Positions 28,519 to 37,215 of a stretch of 64,000 bases of DNA are shown here, piece after piece. Numbering within the stretch: the first letter of the stretch is position 1; the number at the start of each line of letters is the position of its first letter. Source of the DNA: UBA9647 sp963739335 (GTDB lineage Bacteria; Bacteroidota; Ignavibacteria; UBA10030); NCBI GenBank assembly GCA_963739335.1, contig CAVUAC010000028.1, positions 1-64,000 of the forward strand. Reading direction: 5' to 3'. The notes beneath the pieces were generated by a model, which had not been told where the DNA came from, searched no databases, and saw only the letters and a list, made by a program, of their open reading frames with translations. Made by a program: the position numbers and the translations under genes.

Positions 28519-28806
28519 ATGACGGCCGTCTTTAATGTCGTTTCAAATGGAGCGAAGGTAGCCCGGATCTATTTTGAACTCGATCCGACAGGTCAAATAT
28601 TTGCAGCATCGATACTTTGCATCCAAAGGGGCTTGCTCCATGGAGAATCGAGGACGCTTGAGGGGATACAGAAATGGGCCAGAGATCAGCTCGATGTCAT
28701 GTTTGGCGGAGGACGGTATACTCTTCAGCCGTCAGTTCCAGCGGAACGGGAAGAGTATGAAAAGGCGATATATGAGGTTTTTGGGGGACAGCAGGCAGCA
28801 ATTTGA
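28519..28806 (+). CDS. Hypothetical protein
   Basis: 95 residues (MTAVFNVVSNGAKVARIYFE...). Reasonable composition with a hydrophobic N-terminal half and a charged C-terminus, no recognised motif and no clear ribosome-binding site. It is the first of a run of plus-strand genes that extends to 30653, in a stretch visibly richer in A+T than its surroundings. An overlapping frame (28574-28837) is less protein-like. Confidence 0.4.
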   Translation: MTAVFNVVSNGAKVARIYFELDPTGQIFAASILCIQRGLLHGESRTLEGIQKWARDQLDVMFGGGRYTLQPSVPAEREEYEKAIYEVFGGQQAAI

Positions 28807-28872
28807 AGATGTCATGCTGGAATCATTCGGCACCTGACAATTGCGCATTTATTGCGTCCGATCAGCAATTGA

Positions 28873-29001
28873 ATGCGTCTAAACGAACAGCAAAGTGCCT
28901 ATTCGGGGTTGTTTGGATCTCCAGAAAAAGATTTTGATTGGATCCATATTGTTCGGGAGAGAACGCTGAATCCTCTTGACCCAAAGATCATTAGACTCTA
29001 G
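28873..29001 (+). CDS. Very small hypothetical protein
   Basis: 42 residues, MRLNEQQSAYSGLFGS to NPLDPKIIRL. It ends 2 nt before the ATG of the next gene, which suggests a translated operon partner rather than chance. It contains no membrane segment and no known motif. Confidence 0.4.
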   Translation: MRLNEQQSAYSGLFGSPEKDFDWIHIVRERTLNPLDPKIIRL

Positions 29002-29003
29002 CC

Positions 29004-29765
29004 ATGCCTTCTCCAATGAGATTCTCAAGAATACAAATCGCAAGTGCCTTCGAACTCAACAAGCAGATACTTCTGGATTCCGGTCAAGGGATTTTGCGAC
29101 TTCAGAAGAAGCTGAATGGGAAGTTTCTGCAGCTTAATGTCCCCGATTTCGCACCTCCAGATACTCCTAGAGCGATCATAAGAGGCGCCGACACTCTGAT
29201 AAATATTGCTCATAATAGAATCGACATTATTTGTTCACCCCCTAAACATGTGGAGGCGGAACTTTCCTCGTCGATAAATTTTGCCTATCAACGAGCGATA
29301 CAGGCAATTGATACGTTGTCTTCTGAGACAACGAAGTATGAGTGGTCGGGAATGGTACTGGCAATTGATTACCCGAGTTCCTCGGGTGAAAAGAATCCTT
29401 TGCTGAATGTGACGCCAGTGTTCGACAAAATCATAGGCGTTCAACGGGCTGGAAGGCCACTTTGCTCATTCCAACTACAGTTTGGTTTTGTTGAAAACGG
29501 TCTCAACAAGAATTATACAATCGCCGGATACCAAACTCGGGAGGTACACCTTCCGCAACCACCTCCCATGATGAAACGATTCATTCTCGATTTGACCGAT
29601 ACGCCAGTCAAAGAATCGGGGGTTCAGCTCGTATTGGATGTTAACAACAAACCAACTCAGGAAAAGATTGGACCGAAGGCTGATCTAGATGCCATTATCG
29701 AAGCACTAAATGCAATGCATCTGAATTCGATCAATGATCTAAACTTGACTGGGATTTTAAGATGA
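29004..29765 (+). CDS. Hypothetical protein, island operon
   Basis: 253 residues, soluble, no recognised domain. Segments such as FKLNKQILLDSGQGILRL-like N-terminus (FELNKQILLDSGQGILRL), IAHNRIDIICSPPKHVEAE and FILDLTDTPVKESGVQLVLD suggest an alpha/beta fold. It overlaps the next gene by ATGA, so both are co-translated. Function unknown; the setting, next to a restriction-modification gene in an integrated island, makes a defence role possible but unproven. Confidence 0.65.
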   Translation: MPSPMRFSRIQIASAFELNKQILLDSGQGILRLQKKLNGKFLQLNVPDFAPPDTPRAIIRGADTLINIAHNRIDIICSPPKHVEAELSSSINFAYQRAIQAIDTLSSETTKYEWSGMVLAIDYPSSSGEKNPLLNVTPVFDKIIGVQRAGRPLCSFQLQFGFVENGLNKNYTIAGYQTREVHLPQPPPMMKRFILDLTDTPVKESGVQLVLDVNNKPTQEKIGPKADLDAIIEALNAMHLNSINDLNLTGILR

Positions 29766-30130
29766 GCCTACCAGTTACCGAAAGCCGAACAGTCACACGA
29801 AGATTACCGGGCAATATCTTCTATCTCCCAACAGGAGGCGTTACTGTCTCCAGTCAGCGCACATTCCCAGATGAACTGGTTGAAAAGATTCTCTCTAGTT
29901 CACCAATTGAGGAGAGATTGAAAATGATGATCGAGGCCTCTGTTGCAGACGCTCTAGCAAGGCTTTATGCAGAGCAGCAAGAACAGATGGATGATCCTTT
30001 TGACGCAATCTATTTGTCCGAGCTGAGTGCGGATCCTATCTCGAAAACCGGGTATCATGATTTGGGGAAATATGTTGGATTGAAAGATTTGTCGGAATCA
30101 ATAAGCTTCCGAGATGATTGGGAAGACTGA
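29762..30130 (+). CDS. Hypothetical protein, island operon
   Basis: 122 residues, acidic. The middle is helical (PIEERLKMMIEASVADALAR) and the end is DLGKYVGLKDLSESISFRDD. Start overlaps the previous stop (ATGA). No family recognised; the two flanking genes should be considered with it as one unit. Confidence 0.6.
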   Translation: MSLPVTESRTVTRRLPGNIFYLPTGGVTVSSQRTFPDELVEKILSSSPIEERLKMMIEASVADALARLYAEQQEQMDDPFDAIYLSELSADPISKTGYHDLGKYVGLKDLSESISFRDDWED

Positions 30131-30131
30131 T

Positions 30132-30653
30132 ATGTATCTGGAGAATGCGTCAGTAGAAATAAACGTGCTGCGTCAAGGAGACATTGTCTCAGGTTTGCAC
30201 CTGCTCGGAGCCATAAGCCTACAGGCAATTCAGTACAACACAGATTATCAGGGTAAACGACTCGGGTGGCAGCTTCCGAGCCCCCCTAAACTCGGCGATG
30301 CCATTGTGTTATCACACTCTTGCGAACTCGACCCGAGCAATACCGTGAAGATCACCAGTATAATTCTTTGTCCGATTAGGGATATCAACACTGCAACCGA
30401 CAAGGGCAAGATAGAAGAACTCATCAATACGAACCTTGTTGCGCAAAACGAGGGTGCAACCTATCTGAAATACTTCTATTTGGAGCCAAACACTAAACTA
30501 GAATTCAAGAACGGTGCCGTTGCCGATTTTTCTAAGTTATTCAGTGTGAGGAAAAGCTGCTATGAATCAGTTCTACACCAGAAGATTCTCCAACTAAAGC
30601 CGGAAATTGCTGAGGCGCTTGCACTGAAACTGGCACTTTACTTCCATCGTTAA
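30132..30653 (+). CDS. Hypothetical protein with VLSHSCELD motif, island operon
   Basis: 173 residues from ATG 30132; ATG 30114 is an in-frame alternative that overlaps the previous gene. GDIVSGLHLL near the start and KLGDAIVLSHSCELDPSN recall proteins with an I/VLSQTCDL motif seen beside phage-defence and restriction genes, but I cannot name a family. No membrane segment. It is the last gene of the unit, followed by about 400 bp before the restriction-modification gene. Confidence 0.6.
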   Translation: MYLENASVEINVLRQGDIVSGLHLLGAISLQAIQYNTDYQGKRLGWQLPSPPKLGDAIVLSHSCELDPSNTVKITSIILCPIRDINTATDKGKIEELINTNLVAQNEGATYLKYFYLEPNTKLEFKNGAVADFSKLFSVRKSCYESVLHQKILQLKPEIAEALALKLALYFHR

Positions 30654-30739
30654 TGACGTGTCGTGACTAAGAACGATTGATCATCGTCATTCCACAGGGC
30701 TGTTCCCTCTAGAATGGTTCCTGCCATCAAGTCCGGTCA

Positions 30740-30925
30740 TCATGACACATACACTCTCTTCTTCAAATCCACACCGCTCACGACATCCCTATCGAAATCT
30801 TCCAGGCTCTCGACTGGGATCTCCTCGAAAGGCACGTTGACCGCACAGGCAACCGGTAGAACGCCGGCCAGCGGCTCAGCGCACTTGGAGTACCGCTCGC
30901 CTGTCAAACACGCGATTGCATACAA
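30740..30925 (-). CDS. Small protein, paralogue of the fragment at 34.7 kb
   Basis: 61 residues, MYAIACLTGERYSKCAEPL... ending VPFEEIPVESLEDFDRDVV then LKKRVYVS. The last ~35 residues match the ending encoded at 34727-34907 (IPIESLDDFDREVI, KERVYVS). The pair lies in the same orientation on either side of the restriction-modification gene. The N-terminal part looks unrelated, so this may be a truncated or rearranged copy. Function unknown. Confidence 0.45.
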   Translation of the reverse strand: MYAIACLTGERYSKCAEPLAGVLPVACAVNVPFEEIPVESLEDFDRDVVSGVDLKKRVYVS

Positions 30926-31058
30926 GTCAGTTCTTTACTAAATTCGTCCACACGTGTCTGCCGGCGCAAGGTCAGTGGTCAACAGTTGTGGAAATCAGCC
31001 AGTGTCGTTTTTTTGAGCCTTCACTGGAGATTCGACAAGAGCAAATGACACACATCAA

Positions 31059-34000
31059 ATGAACCCCGTCGAAACCTACCTTAAAGATCTTCACGAGGAC
31101 TACATATCTGGGGCCGTGACCGACGAAACATCCGGCTACGGACATCTGCAGGTGCTGCTCAATGATCTTGGTAAGTCACTCAAGCCTAAAGTGCGCTGCC
31201 AAATTCAGTTGAGGAACAAGGGAGCAGGCCAACCGGATGGCGGCTTCTTTACCGCAGATCAATTCCGCAAATCTGCTGACGAGATTCCTTTAGAAGGACA
31301 ATTGCCTGCTCGCGGGGCCATCGAGATAAAAGGTCCGGACGAAAACCTCGACGACATCATCGACGATAAACAGATCAAAGAAGATTATCTCCCCAAGTAC
31401 AGACTTGTCCTCGTGACAAACTATTGGGACTTTCGACTTGTCGCGAATGCCAAATCAGGTAAGACTCAAACACTCGAATCCTTCCGGCTGGCAGATTCTG
31501 CGGAGGAGTTCTGGCGCGTTGCGGGACATGCGGAAAAAACGGCAAAACAGCAAGGCGAAGAATTCACCGAGTACTTGAAACGTGTTATGCTCCACAACTC
31601 GCCGTTGTGTGAACCGAAAGATGTCGCCTGGTTTCTTGCATCGTACGCCCGAGACGCAAAGGCACGCATGGCAAGAGCTGAAGTCGATGCGCTTGCCAAC
31701 ATCAAAACGATGTTGGAGGAGGCGTTAGGGCTCAAGTTCGAAGGCGAAAAGGGAGATCACTTCTTCCGATCCACACTTGTCCAAACGCTGTTTTACGGGA
31801 TCTTTTCTGCTTGGGTGCTCTGGAGCAAAGAGAGAAAGATCGCACCTAACGGAACCACTGCAGCGCATGCCTCGAGGTCGACTGGACATCTTGCCGAACC
31901 AGCAGTCACGTACAGAACTCCAATGAAGCGAGGGCCAGTTAGTGCTTTTGACTGGCGTTTGACGCAGTATTATTTACGCGTGCCGGTTCTGCGAAAGCTC
32001 TTCCACGAGATTGCCGATCCCGGTATGCTTGAAGCACTGAAGCTCTCTGAAGTCCTTGAGTGGTCTGCGGCTGCGTTGAATCGCGTACAGAGCAGTGAGT
32101 TCTTCTCAAAATTTGAGGAAGAGCATGCCGTGCAGTATTTTTACGAGCCATTTCTGGAGGCTTTCGACCCGGAGCTGCGCAAAGAGCTTGGTGTTTGGTA
32201 TACCCCTCGTGAGATCGTGGAGTATATGGTGGCTCGTGTGGACACAGTCTTGCGGACTGAACTCGATATCGCGGACGGGCTTGCCGATCCTCGTGTGTAT
32301 GTGCTTGATCCCTGCTGCGGAACTGGAACATATTTGGTGGAAGTGCTTAAGCGAATCCACCAAACGCTACAAGAAAAAGGGAATAATGCACTGGTTTCGG
32401 ATGAATTGAAGAATGCCGCAATGCATCGCGTTTTTGGGTTTGAAATCCTTCCAGCTCCTTTCGTTGTTTCTCACCTGCAAATTGGCCTTCTCCTGCAGCG
32501 TCTTGATGCGGCTCTCACAGAAAAAGGAACTGAGCGTGTTGGTGTATATCTTACAAACTCGTTGACCGGATGGGAGCCTCCCAGGGGACCAAAGAAACAG
32601 ATCGCAATATGGCCCGAGATGGAAGACGAGCGCAAGAGCGCAGATGGGATCAAACAGAGTACTCCGATTCTGGTGATCCTCGGCAACCCACCGTACAATG
32701 CCTTCGCAGGGACGAGTCCTGCTGAGGAAGAAGGATTAGTGGACGTTTATAAAGAGGGACTGGTTAAGGAATGGGGCATCAAGAAGTTCAATCTTGATGA
32801 TCTGTACGTCCGATTCTTCCGTTTGGCGGAGAGACGTATCGTAGAAAAGACAGGTAAGGGTATTGTCTGCTACATATCAAACTTCTCCTATTTGGGTGAT
32901 CCTTCGTACGTGGTCATGCGAAAGCGTTTCACAGAGGGATTTGACCGCCTCTGGTTTGACTGTATGAATGGCGATAGTCGCCAGACAGGCAAGTTGACGC
33001 CCGATGGCAAACCTGATCCGAGCGTGTTCTCAACAGAGTACAATCGTGAGGGGATTCGTGTGGGCACTGCGATCGGGTTGTTGGTACGCAAACAAAAGCA
33101 CTTGTCAAGGGCGCTCGTTCGATTCAGACATTATTGGGGTGTGACGAAGCGTCAGGATTTGTTGGGCAGCCTGAAAGAAAAGGAATTCGATGTCAAGTAC
33201 GAGGAAGTAGCCCCGACTGATCAAAACAAGTTCCTATTTAAACCGGCCGATGTCTCTAAGGACTACAACGGTTGGCCGTCTATTGTCGAATTCAGTTTGC
33301 TCCAGCCGTATAACGGACCGATTGAAAGAAGGGGAAATTCTCTAATCGTTTTCGACGCCAAACAGCTGGACGTGCTGAAGATTTATCTAGATGAGACCAT
33401 TAGTGATAAGGAAGTGGCGGAGTGTGCTCCTGCATTCATGAAGTCGGCGGGAGAATTTGATGCTCCTAAGGCAAGGAAAGCGCTGAAGGGAAATGCTAAG
33501 TTTTCAAAAGAGAAAATATATGACTATCCATTTAAGCCATTCGATGTTCGAAGAGCATATCTTGATGCAGGCTTGCAGCCGCTATTCTCTCGCCCTAGCC
33601 CAGAATTGCTTGCTTCTAGTTTCATAGAATCCAATGCTTTCTTCATAACGCGCGATACGGCGGACAGGCTCGATGAGGGTGTTCCGTTTCTCTTTTCGAC
33701 GCTCGTGTGTGACTACGATTCACTTTCCGGTCACGCCAGGCACTTTCCACTTTATGTGATTCCAAAAGTAAAATCGAAGGATTCTCACGAAGACCAAACC
33801 GAGGCGTTCGAAGTTGTGTCTAAGTCAAAAGCCAACCTCTCAGATGCCGTTCGCACCTACTTGGCTAAGCTCGGGATCAAGAATGTCGACACCAGGACGG
33901 ATGAGGCTGTGTTAATCTGGATGCACGCACTGGCTATCGGCTACAGTCCGTTGTACTTGACCGACAATCGCGACGGCATCCGTCAGGACTGGCCGCGCAT

Positions 34001-34613
34001 CCCGTTGCCCAAGAGTGAATCAATCCTGCGGCACTCGGCCTCAGTCGGCATTCAAATTGCCAAATTGCTCGATACGAAGAGCGAGGTGAACGGTGTCACG
34101 AGCGGAACAATAACACCGGAAATGAAAGTGGTCGCTGAACCGAGTCACATTGAAGGAAGACAACTTCGCGTGGAACGCCGAGATCTTGAGCTCACTGCTG
34201 GATGGGGTCACGCTGGAAAAGATGGCGTCACGATGCCGGGAAAAGGAAAGATCGTCCGGCGCGACTACACGAAGGAAGAACTCAAAGCCCTCGAGAAAGG
34301 AGCCAAAGCTCGCGGATTAAGTTTGAAAGAGGCTCTGAAATATCTTGGCGATGCGACTTGCGACATATATTTGAACGATGTCGCATACTGGAAGAACGTC
34401 CCGGAGAAAGTCTGGGATTATACCATTGGCGGCTACCAGGTTATCAAGAAGTGGCTCAGTTACCGCGAAAAGGATCTCCTCGGCCGCTCGCTCACAGGCG
34501 AAGAAGTCAAAGAGGTGATGAACATCGCAAGGAGAATTGCCGCTATATTATGGCTGGAGCCGAAGTTGAATGAGAATTACAGGAATGTGAAGAAAGGGAG
34601 TTGGAAGTGGTGA
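31059..34613 (+). CDS. Fused restriction endonuclease / N6-adenine methyltransferase (type IIG/ISP-like)
   Basis: 1184 residues. The N-terminal PD-ExK-type nuclease region has GQPDGGFFTADQF and later GAIEIKGPDENLDD (Asp...Glu-x-Lys). The methyltransferase core follows: motif I DPCCGTGTYLVEVLKR near residue 425 and motif IV NPPYNAFAG near 545, typical of gamma-class N6-adenine methylases. The remaining ~500 residues should hold target recognition. No helicase motifs are seen, so it differs from the longer helicase-containing LlaGI-type ISP enzymes. One polypeptide would both methylate and cut. It lies inside the tRNA-Sec island as a defence gene. Confidence 0.85.
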   Translation: MNPVETYLKDLHEDYISGAVTDETSGYGHLQVLLNDLGKSLKPKVRCQIQLRNKGAGQPDGGFFTADQFRKSADEIPLEGQLPARGAIEIKGPDENLDDIIDDKQIKEDYLPKYRLVLVTNYWDFRLVANAKSGKTQTLESFRLADSAEEFWRVAGHAEKTAKQQGEEFTEYLKRVMLHNSPLCEPKDVAWFLASYARDAKARMARAEVDALANIKTMLEEALGLKFEGEKGDHFFRSTLVQTLFYGIFSAWVLWSKERKIAPNGTTAAHASRSTGHLAEPAVTYRTPMKRGPVSAFDWRLTQYYLRVPVLRKLFHEIADPGMLEALKLSEVLEWSAAALNRVQSSEFFSKFEEEHAVQYFYEPFLEAFDPELRKELGVWYTPREIVEYMVARVDTVLRTELDIADGLADPRVYVLDPCCGTGTYLVEVLKRIHQTLQEKGNNALVSDELKNAAMHRVFGFEILPAPFVVSHLQIGLLLQRLDAALTEKGTERVGVYLTNSLTGWEPPRGPKKQIAIWPEMEDERKSADGIKQSTPILVILGNPPYNAFAGTSPAEEEGLVDVYKEGLVKEWGIKKFNLDDLYVRFFRLAERRIVEKTGKGIVCYISNFSYLGDPSYVVMRKRFTEGFDRLWFDCMNGDSRQTGKLTPDGKPDPSVFSTEYNREGIRVGTAIGLLVRKQKHLSRALVRFRHYWGVTKRQDLLGSLKEKEFDVKYEEVAPTDQNKFLFKPADVSKDYNGWPSIVEFSLLQPYNGPIERRGNSLIVFDAKQLDVLKIYLDETISDKEVAECAPAFMKSAGEFDAPKARKALKGNAKFSKEKIYDYPFKPFDVRRAYLDAGLQPLFSRPSPELLASSFIESNAFFITRDTADRLDEGVPFLFSTLVCDYDSLSGHARHFPLYVIPKVKSKDSHEDQTEAFEVVSKSKANLSDAVRTYLAKLGIKNVDTRTDEAVLIWMHALAIGYSPLYLTDNRDGIRQDWPRIPLPKSESILRHSASVGIQIAKLLDTKSEVNGVTSGTITPEMKVVAEPSHIEGRQLRVERRDLELTAGWGHAGKDGVTMPGKGKIVRRDYTKEELKALEKGAKARGLSLKEALKYLGDATCDIYLNDVAYWKNVPEKVWDYTIGGYQVIKKWLSYREKDLLGRSLTGEEVKEVMNIARRIAAILWLEPKLNENYRNVKKGSWKW

Positions 34614-34726
34614 AGATGAGCGCGCACGCCATCCGGAAACACAGACCACAGATAACACGCCGCACACGGCGCTAAAGAAAAGGGGGCACTCTCTGCCGCT
34701 TTCCGTCGTGGAGAAGAAAAGAACGT

Positions 34727-34907
34727 TCACGACACATACACCCGTTCCTTCATCTGCACAGTCCTGATGACCTCTCTGTCGAAATCGTCCAGACTCTCGA
34801 TGGGAATGTCCTCAGAGATGGCCGCCGATATCGCCTCTTCCTCTGTGCGTGCGGCAATCAGCATGTTGATTCGAGATTCCAGCTTGACCTCGACGGAATA
34901 GAACCCA
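34727..34907 (-). pseudogene. Truncated small protein, second paralogue
   Basis: Reads GFYSVEVKLESRINMLIAAR ... IPIESLDDFDREVIRTVQMK and ERVYVS before TGA. No start codon is available because the palindromic repeat at 34904 replaces the 5' end. The similarity to 30740-30925 shows a duplicated gene, possibly the original site into which the restriction gene was inserted. Confidence 0.5.
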
Positions 34908-35060
34908 TCTCAAGAACCGATGTCACTCCCGAATGTCCATCTCGATTCGATGAATCGAGACGAGTCCGTCACCTTCGGTGACGAGATCTCGTCCCAATTC
35001 TTGGGACGGAACCTCGTCCCGTTTCGTGGGACGGGTTTCCATCGGGAGTCCCTGCCTGCA
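34904..35060. repeat. Dispersed palindrome-rich repeat, copy 2 (inverted)
   Basis: Nearly exact reverse complement of about 5740-5879, with the same four successive hairpins and the outer ends TAGAACCCATCTCAAGAACC. It interrupts a small gene at 34907, evidence that the repeat moved after that gene existed. Confidence 0.8.
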
Positions 35061-35159
35061 GCAGGCAGGCAGTCCAGAAAAGAGCTCCGCATTTGCCCTT
35101 GGCCGCATGAAGTTCATGACCTGGATACCCGCTTACGACATGCGGGTATGACAAGATGA

Positions 35160-35760
35160 ATGTCGTTCCCGAATGAAGGAGTACCTGTCATTCCCGAAAG
35201 CTTTAATCGGGAATCCAGATCGAAGCTCAGTCCTGGATACCCGCTAGAGACGTGCGGGTAGGAATCCAGAGCCAAGCACGACGATTGCCCCTGGTTGCAT
35301 GAAGTTCACGACCTGGGTACCCGCTTTCCCGCTGAACAACAGCGGGACGTCCCGCTTTCAAGGATTCCGCTTCCTAGCGGGATTCAAAGAGCGAACACAA
35401 AACACGACGACATGCGGGTATGACAAAATGAATGTCGTTCCCGAAAGCATGATGTCATTCCCGAACGTTTCAATCGGGAATCCAGAACCAAGCGCGACGA
35501 TTGCCCCTGGTTGCATGAAGTTCACGACCTGGGTACCCGCTTTCCCGCTGAACAACAGCGGGACGTCCCGGTTTCAAGGATTCCGCTTCCTAGCGGGATT
35601 TCCGCTTTTCAGGATTCCGCTCAGAGGCGGATTCCAAAGGGCGGAACAAAGAGCGAACACAAAACGCGAAGACGTGCCTGCCGAAGCGGCAGCGCAGGCA
35701 GGCACGCAGGCGTGCGGGAATGACAACTCTTCCCCCCGCCGTCAGGACTTCGGTCCTGAC
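35160..35760. repeat. Complex short-palindrome repeat array
   Basis: A 106-bp segment occurs twice in direct orientation (35279-35384 and 35495-35600, offset 216 bp, one or two mismatches), each with nested stems CCCGCT/AGCGGG and GGGACGTCCC. Between and around them are ATTCCCGA...TCGGGAAT hairpins. There is no CRISPR-type constant spacing. The right end (35670-35730) shares CACGCAGGCGTGCGGGAATG-like sequence with 5607-5640. Interpreted as a REP-type nest. Confidence 0.7.
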
Positions 35761-35907
35761 GGAACCAATGCCTTGTGAGTGTCAGGAGCAAACTCCTGAC
35801 ACCGAGGGAAAACGAGCGCATGACACGCCGCACCACGACGCTCGCGGGCGAAGGTCAAGTGAGAAAGGCTCAGCAATCGCTGGGCCTTCTGTATTTCTGG
35901 AAAATGA

Positions 35908-35933
35908 AAAAGCCCCGATGAATAGGGGCTTTT
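35908..35933 (-). terminator. Rho-independent terminator of tRNA-Sec
   Basis: On the minus strand AAAAGCCCC, an 8-nt loop and GGGGCTTTT run directly into a further T, 2 nt after the tRNA 3' end. It lies on the island side of the attachment repeat, so it was supplied or retained at the integration junction. Confidence 0.85.
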
Positions 35934-35934
35934 A

Positions 35935-36001
35935 GCGGGGACGGGTGGGAATCGAACCCACCTTTCGAATCTCTCGATCCGAAACAACGGATTTGAAGTC
36001 C
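35935..36001. repeat. Attachment-site copy within the intact tRNA-Sec (att, right)
   Basis: The 67-bp direct repeat partner of 22209-22275. It covers the 3' end of the tRNA up to the anticodon loop. The tRNA stays complete on this side, as usual after integration. The enclosed segment is about 13.7 kb. Confidence 0.85.
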
Positions 36002-36031
36002 GCGGAGGCCACCAGGTCCTCTGTCATCCCC
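35936..36031 (-). tRNA. selC: tRNA-Sec (anticodon TCA)
   Basis: 96 nt on the minus strand. The acceptor GGGGATG pairs with CGTCCCC; D arm GAGG/CCTC; anticodon stem-loop CGGACTTCAAATCCG with anticodon TCA (plus-strand 35994-35996) reading UGA; a long variable arm TTTCG...CGAAA; T arm GTGGG/CCCAC. The long acceptor-T stack and extra arm are features of selenocysteine tRNA. CCA is not encoded. It lies 86 nt downstream of selD and may be co-transcribed. The gene is also the integration site of the 13.7-kb island. Confidence 0.96.
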
Positions 36032-36117
36032 AGAATTTGCAGACATCAAAAATGATCGGTGCTGCAATAATCAACTACATTCTTCTTTCAGACACAACCG
36101 AAAAGTCAAGCCACACG

Positions 36118-37215
36118 CTAGACGCTCGAAATCCTCAGATAAATCTTCCTGCCATCGGCGGCAGCCCTCAGCGGCTCTACCTCACCGATGACGGCGGCGG
36201 CAGAATCTCCCGCCGCCTGCAATGCGTCGACCGCATCCTCAGCCTGATCGGGCCGCACGGCCGCAAGCAATCCTCCTGATGTTTGTGCTTCGGCAATCAA
36301 GGAATATTGTTCCGACGAAACGTTTTCATCTTTTGCCGCAAATGGCTCGACATACTCGTTGTTCTTCCACGTTTGCGTCGGAAGGAAGCGCTCACTCAGA
36401 TCGAAGAACGAACTGAAGTGCGGCACGCGGCTGACGGAGATCCTCACGGTGACCTCCGCATTGCGTGCAATCGGCAGTGCGTGCCCGACGAGACCGAAGC
36501 CGGTCACATCGGTCATGGCGCTGACATCGTAGCGCTGGAAGATCTGCGAAGCATAGAGATTCAGCCGTTCCATGCTTGAACTGAATTCACGATACTCACT
36601 CTCCGTTAATCCATCTTTATACAATGCCTCGCTGTAGACGGCGGTGCCAAGCGGCTTCGTCAGGATAAGCTTGTCACCAACTCGTGCCTTTGCGTTCGTC
36701 AGCACGTTGTCGGGATGTATCGTACCAGTGATGCTCATCCCATAGAACAGTTCCGAGAGTTCCATCGAGTGACCACCCACAAGAAGCACACCGGCCTCCT
36801 GAAGCTTCTCGCATGCGCCGGTCATGAGCTCTTCGATGACGTTTATGGTAATCTTCTTCGATGGATACGCGAGGATGTTCATCGCGGTGAGCGCCTTCGC
36901 TCCCATCGCCCAGACGTCGGACATACTATTAGCGGCAACAATGCGGCCAAAGGTCTTTGGATCGTTGACGATCGGCTGGAAAAAGTCAAGAGTCTGGACA
37001 AGCGCAAGGTCCGGAGAAAGGCGTACCACGCCGGCGTCGTCCATGGTGTCCATGTCGACCATTAAATCCGGCGATAAGACGCGCGGCAGCCTATGGAGCA
37101 ATCCCGCCAACCTGGCAGGACTTACCTTTCCGGCTCAACCATGACACAAGGCGAAGTCCATCAGGCGGATTTTTGCCGCGCCGGAACTCACGTCTTGCTT
37201 TTCAAGATCGTTCAT
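36118..37215 (-). CDS. selD: Selenophosphate synthetase, itself a selenoprotein
   Basis: 365 residues from ATG 37215, which overlaps the activase stop (ATGA). An in-frame TGA at 37137-37135 is read as Sec27 in the active-site motif CHGUAGKVSP, where E. coli SelD has Cys17 followed by the essential Lys. Downstream ATP-binding features are intact: DDAGVVRLSPDLALVQTLDFF, SDVWAMGAKALTAMNILA, VGGHSMELSELFYG, TDVTGFGLVGHA and AEAQTSGGLLAAV. The enzyme makes selenophosphate from selenide and ATP for SelA. Without TGA recoding it would be called as a truncated protein starting at 37110. Confidence 0.95.
37102..37137 (-). promoter_or_regulatory. Sec codon and SECIS-like hairpin in selD
   Basis: After TGA (37137-37135) come 14 nt, then a 7-bp stem TCCTGCC/GGCGGGA with one G-T wobble and the loop AGGTT (37113-37109). 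The apical loop begins 21 nt after the TGA and contains G and T as in bacterial SECIS elements bound by SelB. Confidence 0.8.

Noticed and set aside
34920..35159. Open frames through the palindrome repeat (and its copy near 5578-5869)
   Set aside because: The frames follow the repeat in several reading frames and both strands, have no start signals and no homology beyond the repeat itself.
35160..35760. CRISPR array
   Set aside because: Repeat lengths and spacings are irregular, repeats are palindromic nests, and no cas genes are present.
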